A stretch of DNA of 64,000 bases from Camellia lanceoleosa (lineage: Eukaryota; Streptophyta; Magnoliopsida; Ericales; Theaceae). Position 1 is the first letter of the stretch. Each line of letters opens with the position of its first letter. Made by a program: the position numbers and the translations under genes. The stretch lies in contig CM045761.1 of the NCBI GenBank assembly GCA_025200525.1, positions 45,702,190 through 45,766,189 of the forward strand, written 5' to 3'. The notes under the pieces were generated by a model. The model saw only the letters and a list, made by a program, of their open reading frames with translations. It was not told the DNA's origin and searched no databases. Shown here piece after piece: positions 23,550 through 35,565 of the stretch.

Positions 23550-24228
23550 TTGGGTGTTACTAAAACACCCAAAAACAAAAAAACCAAATATGGTCCTAGT
23601 AATTTCTAGGTCCTAAAAGAGCAAGATCCAGCGAAGGTACACTCAGTACCAAAAGGATCTGAAAGAAAGTGGGGAAAATTTTTCATTGGCACAGCCAAAA
23701 GGCCAGACAGAGGGAAGAAAAAGTCCAAAGTTGGATCACAATCCAAAATTGACTCCTCAGGACAAAAGAAGTTTCAGCAATGAGCAGTTATCTAAAGTTC
23801 ACTCTGAACTAAAAGCCAAAGAAAGATCCAGTTTAGCAGGTCTTGAAAAGGCTTTGATGGAAAATGACAGTGAGACAGAGAAAGAAGTTGACTTAGGCCA
23901 AAGGAAATAGATGGTTGAGGAGGAGATGTTTGAAGCCTTCATGGCTGAACATACATTTTTGGTCGAAAAACTAGCAGGAACAGACCATTTGAAGGAAGTT
24001 ACTAGTACTGAAGTGCCAGAATGCAACATGGATGATGTTTCTGAAGTAATTGAACAAGTTGACCTGGAAAAGAAACAAGTACAGCCAGTGGTTCAATTTG
24101 GCTCATTTCCTCTAGTGTCAGTGAATATGGTGTATATACTACCACAGGAGTTTCAGGCTGAAGATGGAAACCAAAAAGGTCAGGAGATTGACCCTATTCC
24201 AGTTTCTAGTGAAGATTCATAGGTTAGT
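23550..24228 (+). pseudogene. gag-protease linker region (degenerate)
   Basis: A lysine/glutamate-rich open stretch (23686-24222) with stops at 23908 and 24220. Its composition matches the poorly conserved linker between gag and protease in Tat elements. No domain is recognised. Confidence 0.5.
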
Positions 24229-24929
24229 ATGGTTCAAGATGAATCCGAAGTGGCCACACCAATGGAAACTGGGGACGAGAGTGAGGAAGATGTGAGTATT
24301 AATCGCTTATATCCTTTTGAGTATCCTACAACATCCATGACACAGCATGTCAAGCCTCTGTATATCAAGGTTTTTTTCGATGGGATACAGATGAATAGGG
24401 TATTGGTGGATAATGGAGCAACGATGAACCTGCTTCTGAAATCTTTTTTGAAAAAACTAAGAAAAAAGAACCCCAGGTTAATCCCAACCAGCACAACCAT
24501 TGCTGGTTTGGCTGGAGATAAACATATGGCTCAGGGTATTTTCCCTATCAACCTGAGTGTAGGAACCAAAGATTGTATAACGGCATTCTTTGTTATTGAT
24601 AGAATACTAAGTATAATGCTCTACTTGGTAAGAACTTGATTCACACCAACAAATGTATGTCGTCATCTCTACATCAGAAGATAATGATGGCCTTGTGTAA
24701 TGGAGAGATAGAGGAGATCAATGCAGACCCTCAACCCTTTGTCGCTTGTGCTGACTTTGCGAAGGCCAAGTTGTATACTGAAGGAGTAACACCACTCAAT
24801 TTATTAAGAAAACCTGATGGTTCAGCCAAAGTGACGGCTGATGAGGAAGTAGCACACCTGAAGCACTTGGTACAGGAGAGTGCTAATGAAGAATTCGTCG
24901 TCAAAGATGATAATAATGCCTGGTTATAG
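24229..24929 (+). pseudogene. Retroelement aspartic protease domain
   Basis: The active-site loop reads VLVDNGATMNLL near 24400-24435. The D-N-G variant in place of D-T/S-G is common in plant Tat-lineage proteases. The downstream ITAFFVIDR segment near 24580 fits the end of the fold. The frame breaks at about 24639, and a following open stretch (24636-24929) leads towards RT. Confidence 0.75.
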
Positions 24930-25094
24930 GTAAGAAGATGAAACCCAAGAAGCTAGACCTTTGGCTTTAATCAAGTTCACAACATTGGACTTTAAAGCAA
25001 TAGTCTAAAGGATTCAGGAACAAAAGAAGGAAGCCATGGTAGTTGGCTGTAAGCATAGACAACAACAGGTTAGACCTTTGATAAGTACTGTGCA

Positions 25095-26660
25095 TTGGAC
25101 ATCGAAACAAAAGTCCAGGAAATACAACATGAACAAGCCTTATGGACAGACTTTGTCTATGAGGATGAGAGTAAAGATGTTGAATCAGAGAAAATGGAAG
25201 TAGAACAAAGCAAAGAAATTGCTTCGAAGACAGAAGAAATAAAAAGAGAAGCATTAGTGAGTTCTCAGATGCAAGACCCCTTGGAAGAGGTTAATTTAGG
25301 AGAAGGTTCTACACAGTAACCCATCTATATCAGTGCTTGGTTAAGTGCTCTTGATAGGGACCAGCTGTTGATAGTCTTAAAGAGATATAAAGATTGTTTT
25401 GCATGGTCTTATAATGAACTGCCAGGGTTGGAGAGGTCATTAATGGAACATAGTTTCCCTATGAAGCCTAATTTCAAGCCATACAAGCAAAAATCAAGAA
25501 GGATGAGGCCTAAAGTGATTCAGAAGGTCAAGGAAGAAATTCTTAGACTCCTTAAAGGGACTTTATTAGAAACGACGGATATGTTGAATGACTATCCAAT
25601 ATTGTGCCTGTAGTTAAAAAGAATGGTAAAATAAGGGTATGCATTGATTTTAAAAACCTGAATTTAGCAACTCCGAAAAGATGAGTACCCCATGCCCATA
25701 GTAGATTTATTAGTGGATAGTTTAGCAGGGCATAAGATTTTATCAATGATGGATGGGCACTCTGGTTATAACCAAATCTACATTGCAGAAGAGGATGTCC
25801 ATAAGACAGCATTCAGATGTCCTGGGAACATTGGCACCTTCGAATGGGTTAAGATGCCATTTGGCCTGAAGAATGCTGGGGCTACGTATCAAAGAGCTAT
25901 GAACACTATCTTTTATGATCTCATTGGAGAATATTTAGAGTGTTATATTGATGATATTGTAGTGAAGTCTCAATCCATGGAGGAACATTTGTTTCACTTG
26001 GCAGCAGCTTTCGAAAGAATGAGAAAATTTAAGTTGAAACTTAATCCTCTCAAATGTGCTATCGATGTATCAGCTGGAAACTTCTTGGGCTATGTAGTAC
26101 ACAATAAGGGAATACAAATTTATCAAAATAAAGCCAAAGCTATCATTGAAGCCAAGCCTCCATTAAGTAAGAAATATGTACAAAAATTCCTTGGACAGAT
26201 TAATTTTCTTCGAAAATTTATTTATAATACTGCAGGGAAAACTAAAGTATTTTCGTCCTTATTAAGGTTGAAAGATGAAGAGGAATTTGTGTGGACAGCA
26301 GAGCATCAAACTACTTTTGAAGAAATCAAAGCCTACTTGGCCAAGCCTCCAGTACTAATGCCACCAAAGAATGATAAGCCCTTGAAGTTGTACATTGCTA
26401 CAGCAGAAGATTCATTGAGAGTTTTCTTAGCCCAGAACAATGAAGAAGGCAAAGAGCAAACAGTTTATTACCTTAGTAGGTTCTTAAATTCTTGTGAATA
26501 TAAATATTCAGCTGTAGAAAAGCTGTGCCTTGCATTGTATTTTGCTACAATGAAACTAAGATACTATATTTTGCCTACAACTGTCTTGGTAATTGCAACC
26601 ACAGATTTGGTTAAGTATATGTTGTCTAGACCTATGTTGAGAGGAAGAATTGGCAAATAG
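25095..26660 (+). pseudogene. Reverse transcriptase and RNase H
   Basis: The RT begins near 25368 with YKDCFAWSYNELPGL. The catalytic YIDDIVVKS is at about 25944-25970. MPFGLKNAGATYQRAM and FLGQINFLRKFI blocks are intact. The first RNase H follows (VYYLSRFLNSCEYKYSAVEK). There are frameshifts near 25600 and at the A-run near 25676, and a stop at 26658. Otherwise 322 codons (25692-26660) remain open, the longest intact piece of pol. Confidence 0.9.
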
Positions 26661-27449
26661 ATACTCGCTTTATCAAAATTTCATCTAGAATATGTTCCCC
26701 AAAAAGCAGTAAAAGGACAAATTTTAGCTAATTTCTTGGCAGATCATTCATGCCAGATAGAAAGCCAAGAGGTAATGAACCTTGGTGTGGTTAATATTGA
26801 ACCATGACAAATGTGGTTTGATGGATCAAAAGCCAATGGTCTAACTGGAATTGGTGTGATGATTAAGTCACCACAGAGGGTAGAAAGCACACATGGTTTC
26901 AGAATAGATGAAATTACTTGTTCCAATAATCAAGTTGAATATGAAACTTTAATAACGGGACTAGAAATACTTATTGGGTTACAAGTTCATACAATTGATA
27001 TATTTGAGGATTCTCAATTGGTGGTTAACCAAGTGAAAGAAATTTTCAAATGTCAAAGTGCAAGTATGTTGCCATACTATGTTGTTGCATTACATTTGCT
27101 TTCTCAATTCTAGATAGTAAATGTGACTTATGTCCCAAGATTCATAAATAACAAAGCCAATGATATAGCTCAGAAAGTTTCGAATTTCAAGAGAATAGAT
27201 AACACTCAAACGAACATAAGCCAAACGACATATCAAAAAGTAATACCACCCTTAACCAAAAGGAATGTGGTGTTAGAAGTCAATCATAATGACTTACAAG
27301 AACAAGATTGGAGGTATCCAATAATGCGGTACCTAACTGACCCATCTTTGAAAGCCAGCGGAAGAATCAAATTACAATTTATGCAATACATAGTGTATGG
27401 TAATTCTCTTTACAAAAGGGGAGCAGATGGGCTATTATTGAATGTTTAG
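26661..27449 (+). pseudogene. Second RNase H domain (Tat-lineage hallmark)
   Basis: MWFDGSKANGLTGIGVMI (from 26811) carries the first acidic residue. CSNNQVEYETLITGLEI has Gln where this family usually has Glu, and DSQLVVNQV carries a further Asp. It is followed by the connecting segment INNKANDIAQ. There are stops at 26808 and 27111. The second RNase H separates Tat elements from Athila and chromoviruses. Confidence 0.85.
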
Positions 27450-28570
27450 GGCCAAATGAGGCATTAACAGCCATGGCCGAAGTTCGTGAAGGCATATGTG
27501 GTGTTCATCAGCCTGGTGTGAAGATGAGATGGCTGCTTCGAAGACATTTCTACTATTGGCCAACCATCTTTAAAGATTGTATAGAATATGCTAGAGGTTG
27601 CTAGGCATGCCAAAAGCATGACAGAATAAGACATGTACCAATAACTGATTTGCATGCGGTTGTGAAGCTTTGGCCGTTTAGAGGATGGGCTATGGATATG
27701 ATAGGAAAAATACATCCACCTTCTTCGAAGCATCAATGTTTCATCTTAGTGGCCACAGATTACTTCACTAAGTGGGTCGAAGCTAAACCATATAAGCCTG
27801 TCGACCAGACTGAAGTTATTGGATTCATTAAAGATCTGATCCACAGATTTGGCATCCTACAGACCATAACTGTTGATAATTGGACTGTATTTGATGGGAA
27901 GATGGTACAGTGTTTTGTGGCAGAGTTTGGAATTAGCCTTGTTAATTCTACCCCCTATTATACACAGGCAAATGGTCAAGCAGAGTCATGCAATAAATCC
28001 TTGAAAAAAAAGAATACAGAGAGTTATGGAAGACAATCCCAAAAATTGGCATAACTTACTTTGGATGTATTATGGGCTTATAGGACTTCTCCAAGATCAA
28101 GTACAAGAGTTACTCCTCATGCCTTAGTATATGGGCATGATACAGTGTTACCTATAGAAATTAACGTCAAGTCTTTGAGGGTGAGATGCTAGGATCAGTT
28201 AGTTCCTGAACAGTACCATCAGAGTATGTGCTTGGAATTAGAGAATGTGGATGAAGCTTGAATTTTGGCATTAAATAGCATTCTTTTCCAAAAGAAGAAA
28301 GCAGCCAAAAATTATAATAAGAAAGTTAAGCACATTAGCTTTGATGAAGGGGATTTGGTATCGAAGACAATACTACCAATAGGGATTAAAAGCCATAAAT
28401 TTGGCAAATGGTCACCTAATTGGGAAGGACCATATCAAGTTCATAGAGTCTTGCCTTGGGGAACATATCATTTGAGAAATTTGAATGGATATATACACCC
28501 TAAGAAAATTAATGGCAGGTATTTGAAGCCTTATTATCCAACTGTGTGGGAAACACAAGGAGTAAAGTAA
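27450..28570 (+). pseudogene. Integrase
   Basis: An HHCC-type zinc region is visible at about 27473-27625 (GVHQPGVKMRW, ACQKHD) with a stop inside it. The catalytic core follows: WAMDMIGKI, then ATDYFTKWVEAKPY with the first Asp, TVDNWTVF with the second Asp (family usual DNGT), and NGQAESCNKSLK with the catalytic Glu. Stops lie near 28052, 28189 and 28259. The C-terminal domain (28265-28570) has WSPNWEGPYQVHRVL and ends at TAA. Confidence 0.9.
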
Positions 28571-28686
28571 GTGCTAAACAAAATAAGCATGAAAACACTC
28601 AAATAATAAATAAAGATTTTATTTCATAAGGAGTCGAATATATGTAGCCAAAGATTGGCCCAAAAGTCAGTACAATGTTTCAATTA

Positions 28687-31600
28687 TTCTTTTACAATAG
28701 ACTCTCTACTCTTAAGAGATGGGAACAACTGAATGGCCATAGTCATCTCCTACTTCAGATCAGCTAGTTCCTGGTTGGTGATATGCAGCTTGGTGGTAGT
28801 TTGATCCAAAGCCAGGTTGACTGCTGACAACTCTTCTTCTAGTTGAGCTTTCTTCTCCAAGAGTTGAGCTCGAAATTGGGAGAAAGAGGAATGTTATTCT
28901 TTCAATTCAGACACTTTAGCATGTATCTAGGAAACAAATTTCTGGTCTTTCAACAATTTCTCCTCTACATCTTTGGCAACATGGCAGATGTTGATACAAA
29001 AGTCAATGGTAGCCACTACCTGAGATAAATGACTTGAAATAGCCATGCTGGATTGCTCAATAACCTTGCAGCACTGAAGGAAACCATTCTTGATAATAGG
29101 TCTTTGCAAGGCTTCGAAGGGGATCCTCCAGAACAATGTCAGCAACTCCAAATAGCTATCCAAATCCAGTGAAGGTGAGGAAGTCCTACTAATGGTGAAA
29201 GAGCTCCAAAAAATTTCCAAAAGAGAATCAACCATAACTAATGGCTCAGTTTCATTGCTAGTTGTTGGAATGGTAGAAGGCATGTCAAAAAGACTAGCTA
29301 ATCTAGCTTCGAAAATATCCACCTCTTTCATTGACATGGTTGGTACAGAGAGGGCTCTGGCAGAAGGAAGAGATTGTTGCACAGGGACATGAGAGGAAGA
29401 TGAAGTATCCCTAGCAGTTTCCATAGTCCTGGCTACCAGTAGGTCAAGAGAAGAGGGACTGGAGCTAGATAGAGATAGTGGACAAGGAACTGGTGAGCTA
29501 CCGGTGTTTTCTCTGAGAAAATCAACTATCACTGGAGATGAAGTGATAACTAGAAGTTCCTCAGAAGGGGAAGGAGCAGCAAAGATTGAAGGGAGAATAA
29601 ATTGGACTGAGTTAAAAGATAGAAGAGGAAGGTATGGAGTTAAGCCAAAAGATAAGGATACAGGAATGCTTTGCCTCAAAAAGGGTATGAAAAGTGTAGA
29701 ACCAGGGAGTGGGAGTATTGCCTGAATGGGCTCTACACTTCAAGGCACTGCTTCTGATAGTCTTTCCACTTCAGATGAAATTGAAGAAGTCTTTATTGAA
29801 GGAGAAGGTGAAGTAGTTGTTGCTGCAAAAGAAGAAATACGAAGCAATGTTAAGTTCCAGGTTTAAAAAACTTGAGAAAGGAAATTAGAGACACAAAAGG
29901 AAATTACTAGTTTCAGAAGTGGTAACAATAGTTGGAGGGCTGCGAATAGTATAATGTTCAGAAGTTTGTTGTTTCCTTACAGCTTCTCTTTGGAGTGCAT
30001 TAGCAGCGGCAGCTTTATCCCTAAGCATTTGTTGTTGTCTCCTCTTTTCAGCCCTATGGAACACAATGGTTTCTTTAGAATGTTCTGCTTCCATTGCTTT
30101 AATAGATGCTTCATGAATGGGGTCCCCAGTGAAATCAGAGAGAGAGACTGTCGTTTTCTTTTTTCTTTTTAATGGTGTCTTTTGCTCTTTTTCTACTTTC
30201 TCTTCTTCCACGTGAGCCTCAGGTACCTTTTCTCCAGGATCAAGCAAGAGCTTTCTCTTCCTTTGTTATTTCTGCTTGCTCTTGAGGAGATTTAAAGCTT
30301 GAGCTCTTTGAGGAGAGTCTCCCTGTGAGGCGCCTATGCCACCTGCATCAAAGAAGGAACTATAAGTAAAAGGCAAAAGTATCATAAAGAATGAGACAAA
30401 AAGTAGCAGTGCATACTTTTCTTCGAAACAGCTCGAGTAACTATAGGAAGAGGTGAGGCAACAGGAGCAGACTCCGTAGTAGCAGGGGTAAGAACTGGGG
30501 TAGTATGAGTAGTGGAAGAGTTAACAACTCCAGTCCCTTTAGACTTGGCTTGAGACACGTCTAGTACCATTAATAGATCTTGAGGGGAAATGGCCAAGTG
30601 CACCTCCATATTGGCCATCCACCAGTTCTGGTACCTTTTCAGTGTATTACTTTGAGGAATGAAGGGTAAGTACTCAAAATCAATTAGATCTTGGATGAAT
30701 TTGGAAGTTGCTTCTTCTAATCTGGATCTTGGAACCTTCAAATCTCTACTGGCAAGGTTTAGATTGGACTGGCTGCAGAGAGGGATAGGGACCTCCTGCA
30801 AGAGTCCAAATTGCCTAGCAAATTGGGCAGGATAATAGGGCTCAGAGATGCACTTATAAGCTCTGGGGTTCATAGTACTAATGAATAGTTCCTTGGGGAT
30901 CAAAATAGAAGCCTACATGTTTTTGTGCTGAGGCGTAGAGCAGGACCTATCACTCAAAAAGGTCCTCAGCCAAGCTGGGCCAATATTGGTAGCTTCGAAG
31001 GGACAGAAAGTGTGAGAAGAAGGGGAAGCTGGGAGTTGGTGAAAGAAAGAAAAGTAGAAAGCGAAGTTGGAAGGATAAAGTGAAACATTGGCTAACTTCA
31101 TATTATAAGTGGTAGGGTTTGGCAACAAGAACTTTAAGCATTTAGACTGTAAATTAGTGAAGTATGTAAAAAGCCAAAGTTGGAGTATCCAAAATGGGTC
31201 TCCTTGATTGGTATCCATGGGCTTTTCACGAAAGAGAGAACAAGCTCTATAAACATGACCCAAAATATATGGAGCTAAGGCCACCTTTCTTTGTAAAACA
31301 AAGGCTTTGGCAAGAGGGGCAAACTCGGGCATAATCCTCTGAGAAGAAGTACAGAAGAGAAATTTGCAAAGCCAATACAATAAAAAAGAGAAAAATTCAC
31401 TATCAGTTACAGGGCCTTCTCTTTTGTTCTCAACCTTGACAAAGTCACTATAGGATGAGTTCAGAGGGGTAAGATAAAAAGGGGTTTTGAGGTCAGGATA
31501 GTCTGGACCGATGGAGGTACCAATAGGGGATAATCCTAACAGATGGCAGATGTTAAGGACAGTAAAAGCCATCATCCCACATCTAAATTGGAAGAAATTA

Positions 31601-32064
31601 ATAGCAGAATTCCAAAAACAAAGAGCAGCAGGTATTAAAAATAGGTCCTCTAAAATGATGAACTTGGACAATTGAAGGGCGTCAAAGAGACAAAGCTCCT
31701 GAAGATCCAGTGTCCTAGCAGGGACGACCCGATCATACCATTCCTTCCACTCTGGTTTTACTGTGGGCCAACAGCGATGGGGTCGGTTCATTCTCCAGCT
31801 CCCCCAGTCAAGACTGCCTTTATAAAGGAGGCAATGATCCTCCAAACGCGGATACAACGTCCGGAGCTCAGTGGGGACCTCTTTAAAAATAGGCCCAAGT
31901 ACATATTCCTGTTGTTCATGGCGACGAGAAATGAATATGCGCCCATCAATAGCACTCTTCTCGCCAGCCTTGTATTTCTCACACTCTTCAATGATAATCC
32001 TTTTTAAGGCTACGGATGGACTCACACGCTCCACAACTGGTATCTTCGAGGAAGAAGAAGCCAT
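28687..32064 (-). pseudogene. Antisense gene 1 of the retrotransposon: plant mobile domain plus coiled coil
   Basis: Read opposite to gag-pol, it lies tail-to-tail with integrase about 115 bp away. Three exons fit: 32064-30417, 30342-29908 and 29822 to about 28687. They are joined by small GT-AG introns of 74 and 85 bp. The first exon encodes MASSSSKIPVVERVSPSVAL and then a plant mobile domain (PF10536-like, formerly aminotransferase-like), with FWNSAINFFQFRCGMMAF and CHLLGLSPIGTSI at about residues 155-185. The C-terminal part has a leucine/glutamate heptad region near 28870-28760. A stop lies at 30913 and others in exons 2 and 3, so this copy is dead. Frame and splice structure are otherwise retained over more than 3 kb. 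Antisense ORFs are known in Tat elements; the function of this product is not known. Confidence 0.8.
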
Positions 32065-33018
32065 TGGTAGAAGTTTCAGAAGACGAAGTTAAGAAAAAGG
32101 GTAAAGGAGAAGAGAGGTCAATAGAGATGGAAGGGTTTGTGTGTTGGGCGAGCAAGTAAATTAAAAGCACGAAATGAAAGGGTTTTTAAACCTTTCTGTC
32201 TGGAAAAAAAAATACCCAATTGTTTTAAATGGGTAAAATTCATAAAGAAGTACTAAATGTACGAATGCGAAAAGTTTCCTTCAATATGGATAATTTGGGA
32301 GGGAAATGTATCTCAAATACTTATATTGGCTTCAAAATCAAGTATTTGGCTTCGAAGCCAAGCTTTGGTTTAAAAGCCATGTGATAAACATTCAGTTAGG
32401 GCGTTGAAAACAGGAAGCTGACTTCGAAGCACAATTCATACCTAAGAGAATAAGAATACTCAAGTGTTTATTTACTTCAAGAGGGATAACGACCTGCTTT
32501 TAGGTTTCTTGTTGAAAGTAAAATCCTTCGAAGTGAAATTTGAAATACTCTGCAGCTAGAATTTGTTTGTTCTAAACTTTGAAGTGACATAAAACCAATA
32601 TTTATTCGAAGCAAGAATAGTTGATTCGAAACTGTTGATTATGTTAACCATGTGATTGAAAAGAGAAGACCTAAGGCAAGGGTTGTCAATTACACTCCAT
32701 ATGTTGGGGAAGTTCAAATTAGGTTTCTAGTATTCCATTAGATATAATCAAATCAAGTTTCGAATGAAAAAATTGGTGAATTCAAGGCTCTGATTTTGTT
32801 TATTTTGGACAAATAGGATAAAATCAGACCATGCCAAATGAAGAGAGGAAATCTTAGCTTTATTAAGATGAAAGCAATTACATCAGAAGCCCTTTTTGGA
32901 TACATATTCAATTTCATAAAAATAAGGAATAGAGAAAATGACAAGGTCATGAAGTTTGTGCCAACTGTGGTCAATGAATTTTTGTTCCTTTTTTATTCTG
33001 TCTTCTATCTTCTCCAGG
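32065..33018. other. Spacer between the two antisense coding regions
   Basis: Holds the presumed 5' region of antisense gene 1. No supported frame. The motif GCTTCGAAGCCAAG-like recurs near 32340-32420. Confidence 0.45.
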
Positions 33019-34063
33019 CTAGGCTGCTAAAGCTAATATGCTCTTATTTGATAAAAAAAGTTTTTCAGCTTTTATTTCAAACTCTGTTTTCTTCAGTCCT
33101 TGTTCCATCTCATCCATGTCCAAGTCATCCCAGTATGCAAAGTCTTTATTCTTGTAATCATTATATTCGTCGATAAGGTTCTCTGCTTCATACTGGGTAT
33201 GAATTCGAAGGGCTGAGATTTTGTCCAAAGATTGAGTGATGGCCATAGAAGTTTAGTGCCAATGAAGAAGCAGTGGGAGTTGATCCAAAAACATCTAAAG
33301 CTCTGCTTGGGCAATGGGATTGAGGACATGACTCCGGGTCATAACGTCACAAGCCTATCGAAAGTTCTTGAGAGGAACATCACCCTCAAGAACATTGAAG
33401 GGCAAATGAGAAAAGGCTGCAAGTAAAAACTGAGCTTGATATTGCTCAAATATAGTGGGGGGAGCTGGAGGTTCATAGGAAGGAAGAAACTAGTTCTCGA
33501 AAAGAGTAAGTCTCAGTTCTTCCATCCAGTGAGGGTTTTGCGGAAGACGAGGTGCAAGAGTGTCCATCTCGAAAGAAGGACGGAACTGGGAGTTGTTTAC
33601 GCATTTGAGCCAGTCAAAAAAGCAAAATTTTGCCCTCTAGGCTAAGAATGACGGGCTGTACCCTTGTGCTTCCTCTGGAAGATGAGTGGCTTGCACTATC
33701 TTCGTAGGCATAGAGGATGTGTATCATGCTATGAGTAAGTTGTCTTCCAAACTACGTCGGCGATCAATGGATACATATGGGTAAACCACCCGAGCTCCGA
33801 GCAAAATCAAGGAAAGATGGAAGATCAGCGAATTCGACAAAGTGATGATTAATTCGCTCTATCAGCTTGGATTCCTCAGGTTCTGGCCACCTTCCCCAAC
33901 CAGAAGCTTTAGAAAAAGAAGAAAAAGCTACAGCCTCATCCCATGCAGAAGGTTTAAGGTTAGAAGAAGAGCTGTCAATATCCATGTTTGCAAAGTTTTG
34001 GGCTAAAGAATTATGAACAATAGGATCGTAATCCAAAGGTCGATAGTTTGCAAAAGCTTCCAT
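33019..34063 (-). pseudogene. Antisense coding region 2 of the retrotransposon (unknown protein)
   Basis: On the minus strand a frame opens MEAFANYRPLDYDPIVHN at 34063 and runs with few stops to about 33019. Acidic segments include WDDLDMDEMEQGLKK. Stops or shifts occur near 33764, 33650 and 33250. I do not recognise a domain. It lies about 310 bp inside the 3' LTR and could be a separate antisense gene or upstream exons of the mobile-domain gene. Confidence 0.5.
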
Positions 34064-34353
34064 GACTTGAATATATGGAGATGCCTAGGTGTGGCTAACA
34101 AATGCATGAAAATTCTTTCGAAGGCAAACATCATTATCTAACGACTCCTCGTATGCTCGAACTATGTCAAATAAAGTTTGTTTGGCCATGCGAGCTGTAT
34201 CAGTCTTTTCGAATGCTCAGATAGTGGGGAATGTTCAAGGTGTAGAAAAGAATTTAATGCAGTTGGGTGCAGTTCTAAGAAGATGTGAAACCCATGCACG
34301 TCCTAAGATGTAGGTGAAGGGTTTGATTCACTAATATCACCAAGTATTGGATA

Positions 34354-34371
34354 TATTAGTGCGGGGGGTAA
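34354..34371 (+). other. Polypurine-tract-like region
   Basis: GTGCGGGGGGTAA immediately before the 3' LTR. The G-run is the only purine tract here and lies where second-strand synthesis is primed. The tract is imperfect. Confidence 0.5.
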
Positions 34372-35126
34372 TATTGGCCGCATAAATTGTATAAGCCAAT
34401 CACGATTCAACACATGGCATAAGAAGGGCAATTTGAAAAGGTAATATAAATCGCCAACCATAGTCAGACACGTGTCAACCCATACTGGTAATAATGGGTC
34501 TTCGTAGCACTAGAACGATCGAGGAATATAAGGTGATGTGGCCTAACGGTTACTCACAAGGTTCAAATTCAAAATCATGAGGGAAGCCTAACTACAAACA
34601 TGGCTTAGTGAAGCTGACTGTGAGAGAGCATGATCAGCGATCATGGGGGGATATTTCGACGGTCAGGAGCCCACTTCGACAGTTATCATTAAGAAGTATA
34701 AATAGCAGAGAAGGCCCCAAAAAAGAGGACCAGACTCAGATCTAGAAACCAGTTTTTATCTACTTTATTTTCCTTCCAGTTTTTACATTTCTTTACATTT
34801 CTACACTTCAAATTCCTGTATTGCACTTCATTCATAGGAGTAGTTTCGAAAAGTTTGTTGCTGAAAACCTCCACGAGGCTAGGTCAGATTATTGTAAGTT
34901 TTTCATTTTTACTTGATAAAATACTACAATTATTCTTCATTTAATTGTTGTTTACTAAATTTTCCTAAACAAGCCACCAGTAAAAGTTCTCTTTATTGAG
35001 GCTGAAAGAATTAAAACACAATCGTTTGATAATTAATTGGCGATTAATCTTATGTAACGACTGATTGATCATTACTGGCATGCTTAAAATTACAATACTA
35101 ACCTTCGAAAGCCAAAAAAGCTAACA
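34372..35126 (+). repeat. 3' LTR of the Tat-lineage element
   Basis: Begins TATTGGCCGCATAAATTG (the TG start has become TA) and ends AAAAAGCTAACA. Length 755 bp, equal to the 5' LTR. GATAG follows directly. Confidence 0.92.
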
Positions 35127-35565
35127 GATAGAAAACTTAACGGTGACACTTTAGTCCAAAATTATATGAAATTTTTTTATTATATTTGAATTATAAGAGA
35201 TAAAGTTCTCTAACTCTAAATTACGGGGAGTAAACCCAAAAAATTATTAAAGGCAATACGTTATACTACTCTGTTAGTTTTTTAAGAAGTAACACTTCCC
35301 TTGGTTGTATGGCTGTTTTTTCCTTTAAAGTCACTAAAAAATGTTTGACAATTAGTTAACAATAGTGACGACTCATGTTATACATGGACGATATAATTTA
35401 ATTAGTTTATTATAGACATCTTGTATTATAAAATAATTTCTTTTTATAAATTTAAAATATAATATGGGGATGTAACTAACAAATATTTTGAATATTGTAA
35501 CTATACCATGCATAAGTTCATCAATTCATTTTTTTACAAATTTGTCATTTGAAACATTGATTATA

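Larger units (their letters stand above)
19996..35126 (+). mobile_element. Full-length Ty3/gypsy Tat-lineage LTR retrotransposon (15.1 kb, inactive)
   Basis: Two LTRs of 755 bp each (19996-20750 and 34372-35126) enclose gag, protease, RT, RNase H, a second RNase H and integrase in gypsy order. The flanks carry the 5-bp duplication GATAG (19991-19995 and 35127-35131). The second RNase H after the RT-linked one is the hallmark of the Tat lineage. By eye the LTRs differ at roughly one base in ten, mostly transitions, so the insertion is old. All sense frames are broken. Between integrase and the 3' LTR it carries two antisense coding regions, an arrangement known from some Tat-lineage elements. 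Confidence 0.93.
19253..35245. mobile_element. Long-TIR element split by the 15-kb retrotransposon
   Basis: The left arm (about 19253-19375) and the right arm (about 35132-35245) are inverted copies. TTACCCCGTTATGG pairs with CCGTAATTTAGAG in reverse, followed by matching GTTCAAATATAG, GTAATTTTGGA and AAAGTGTAACCGT blocks. Without the retrotransposon the element is about 0.86 kb and non-coding. Its outer target duplication was not resolved. Confidence 0.65.

Noticed and set aside
24400..24435. DNG instead of DTG/DSG in the protease as an inactivating mutation
   Set aside because: This variant is common in plant Tat-lineage elements and need not be a lesion; other stops already kill this copy.
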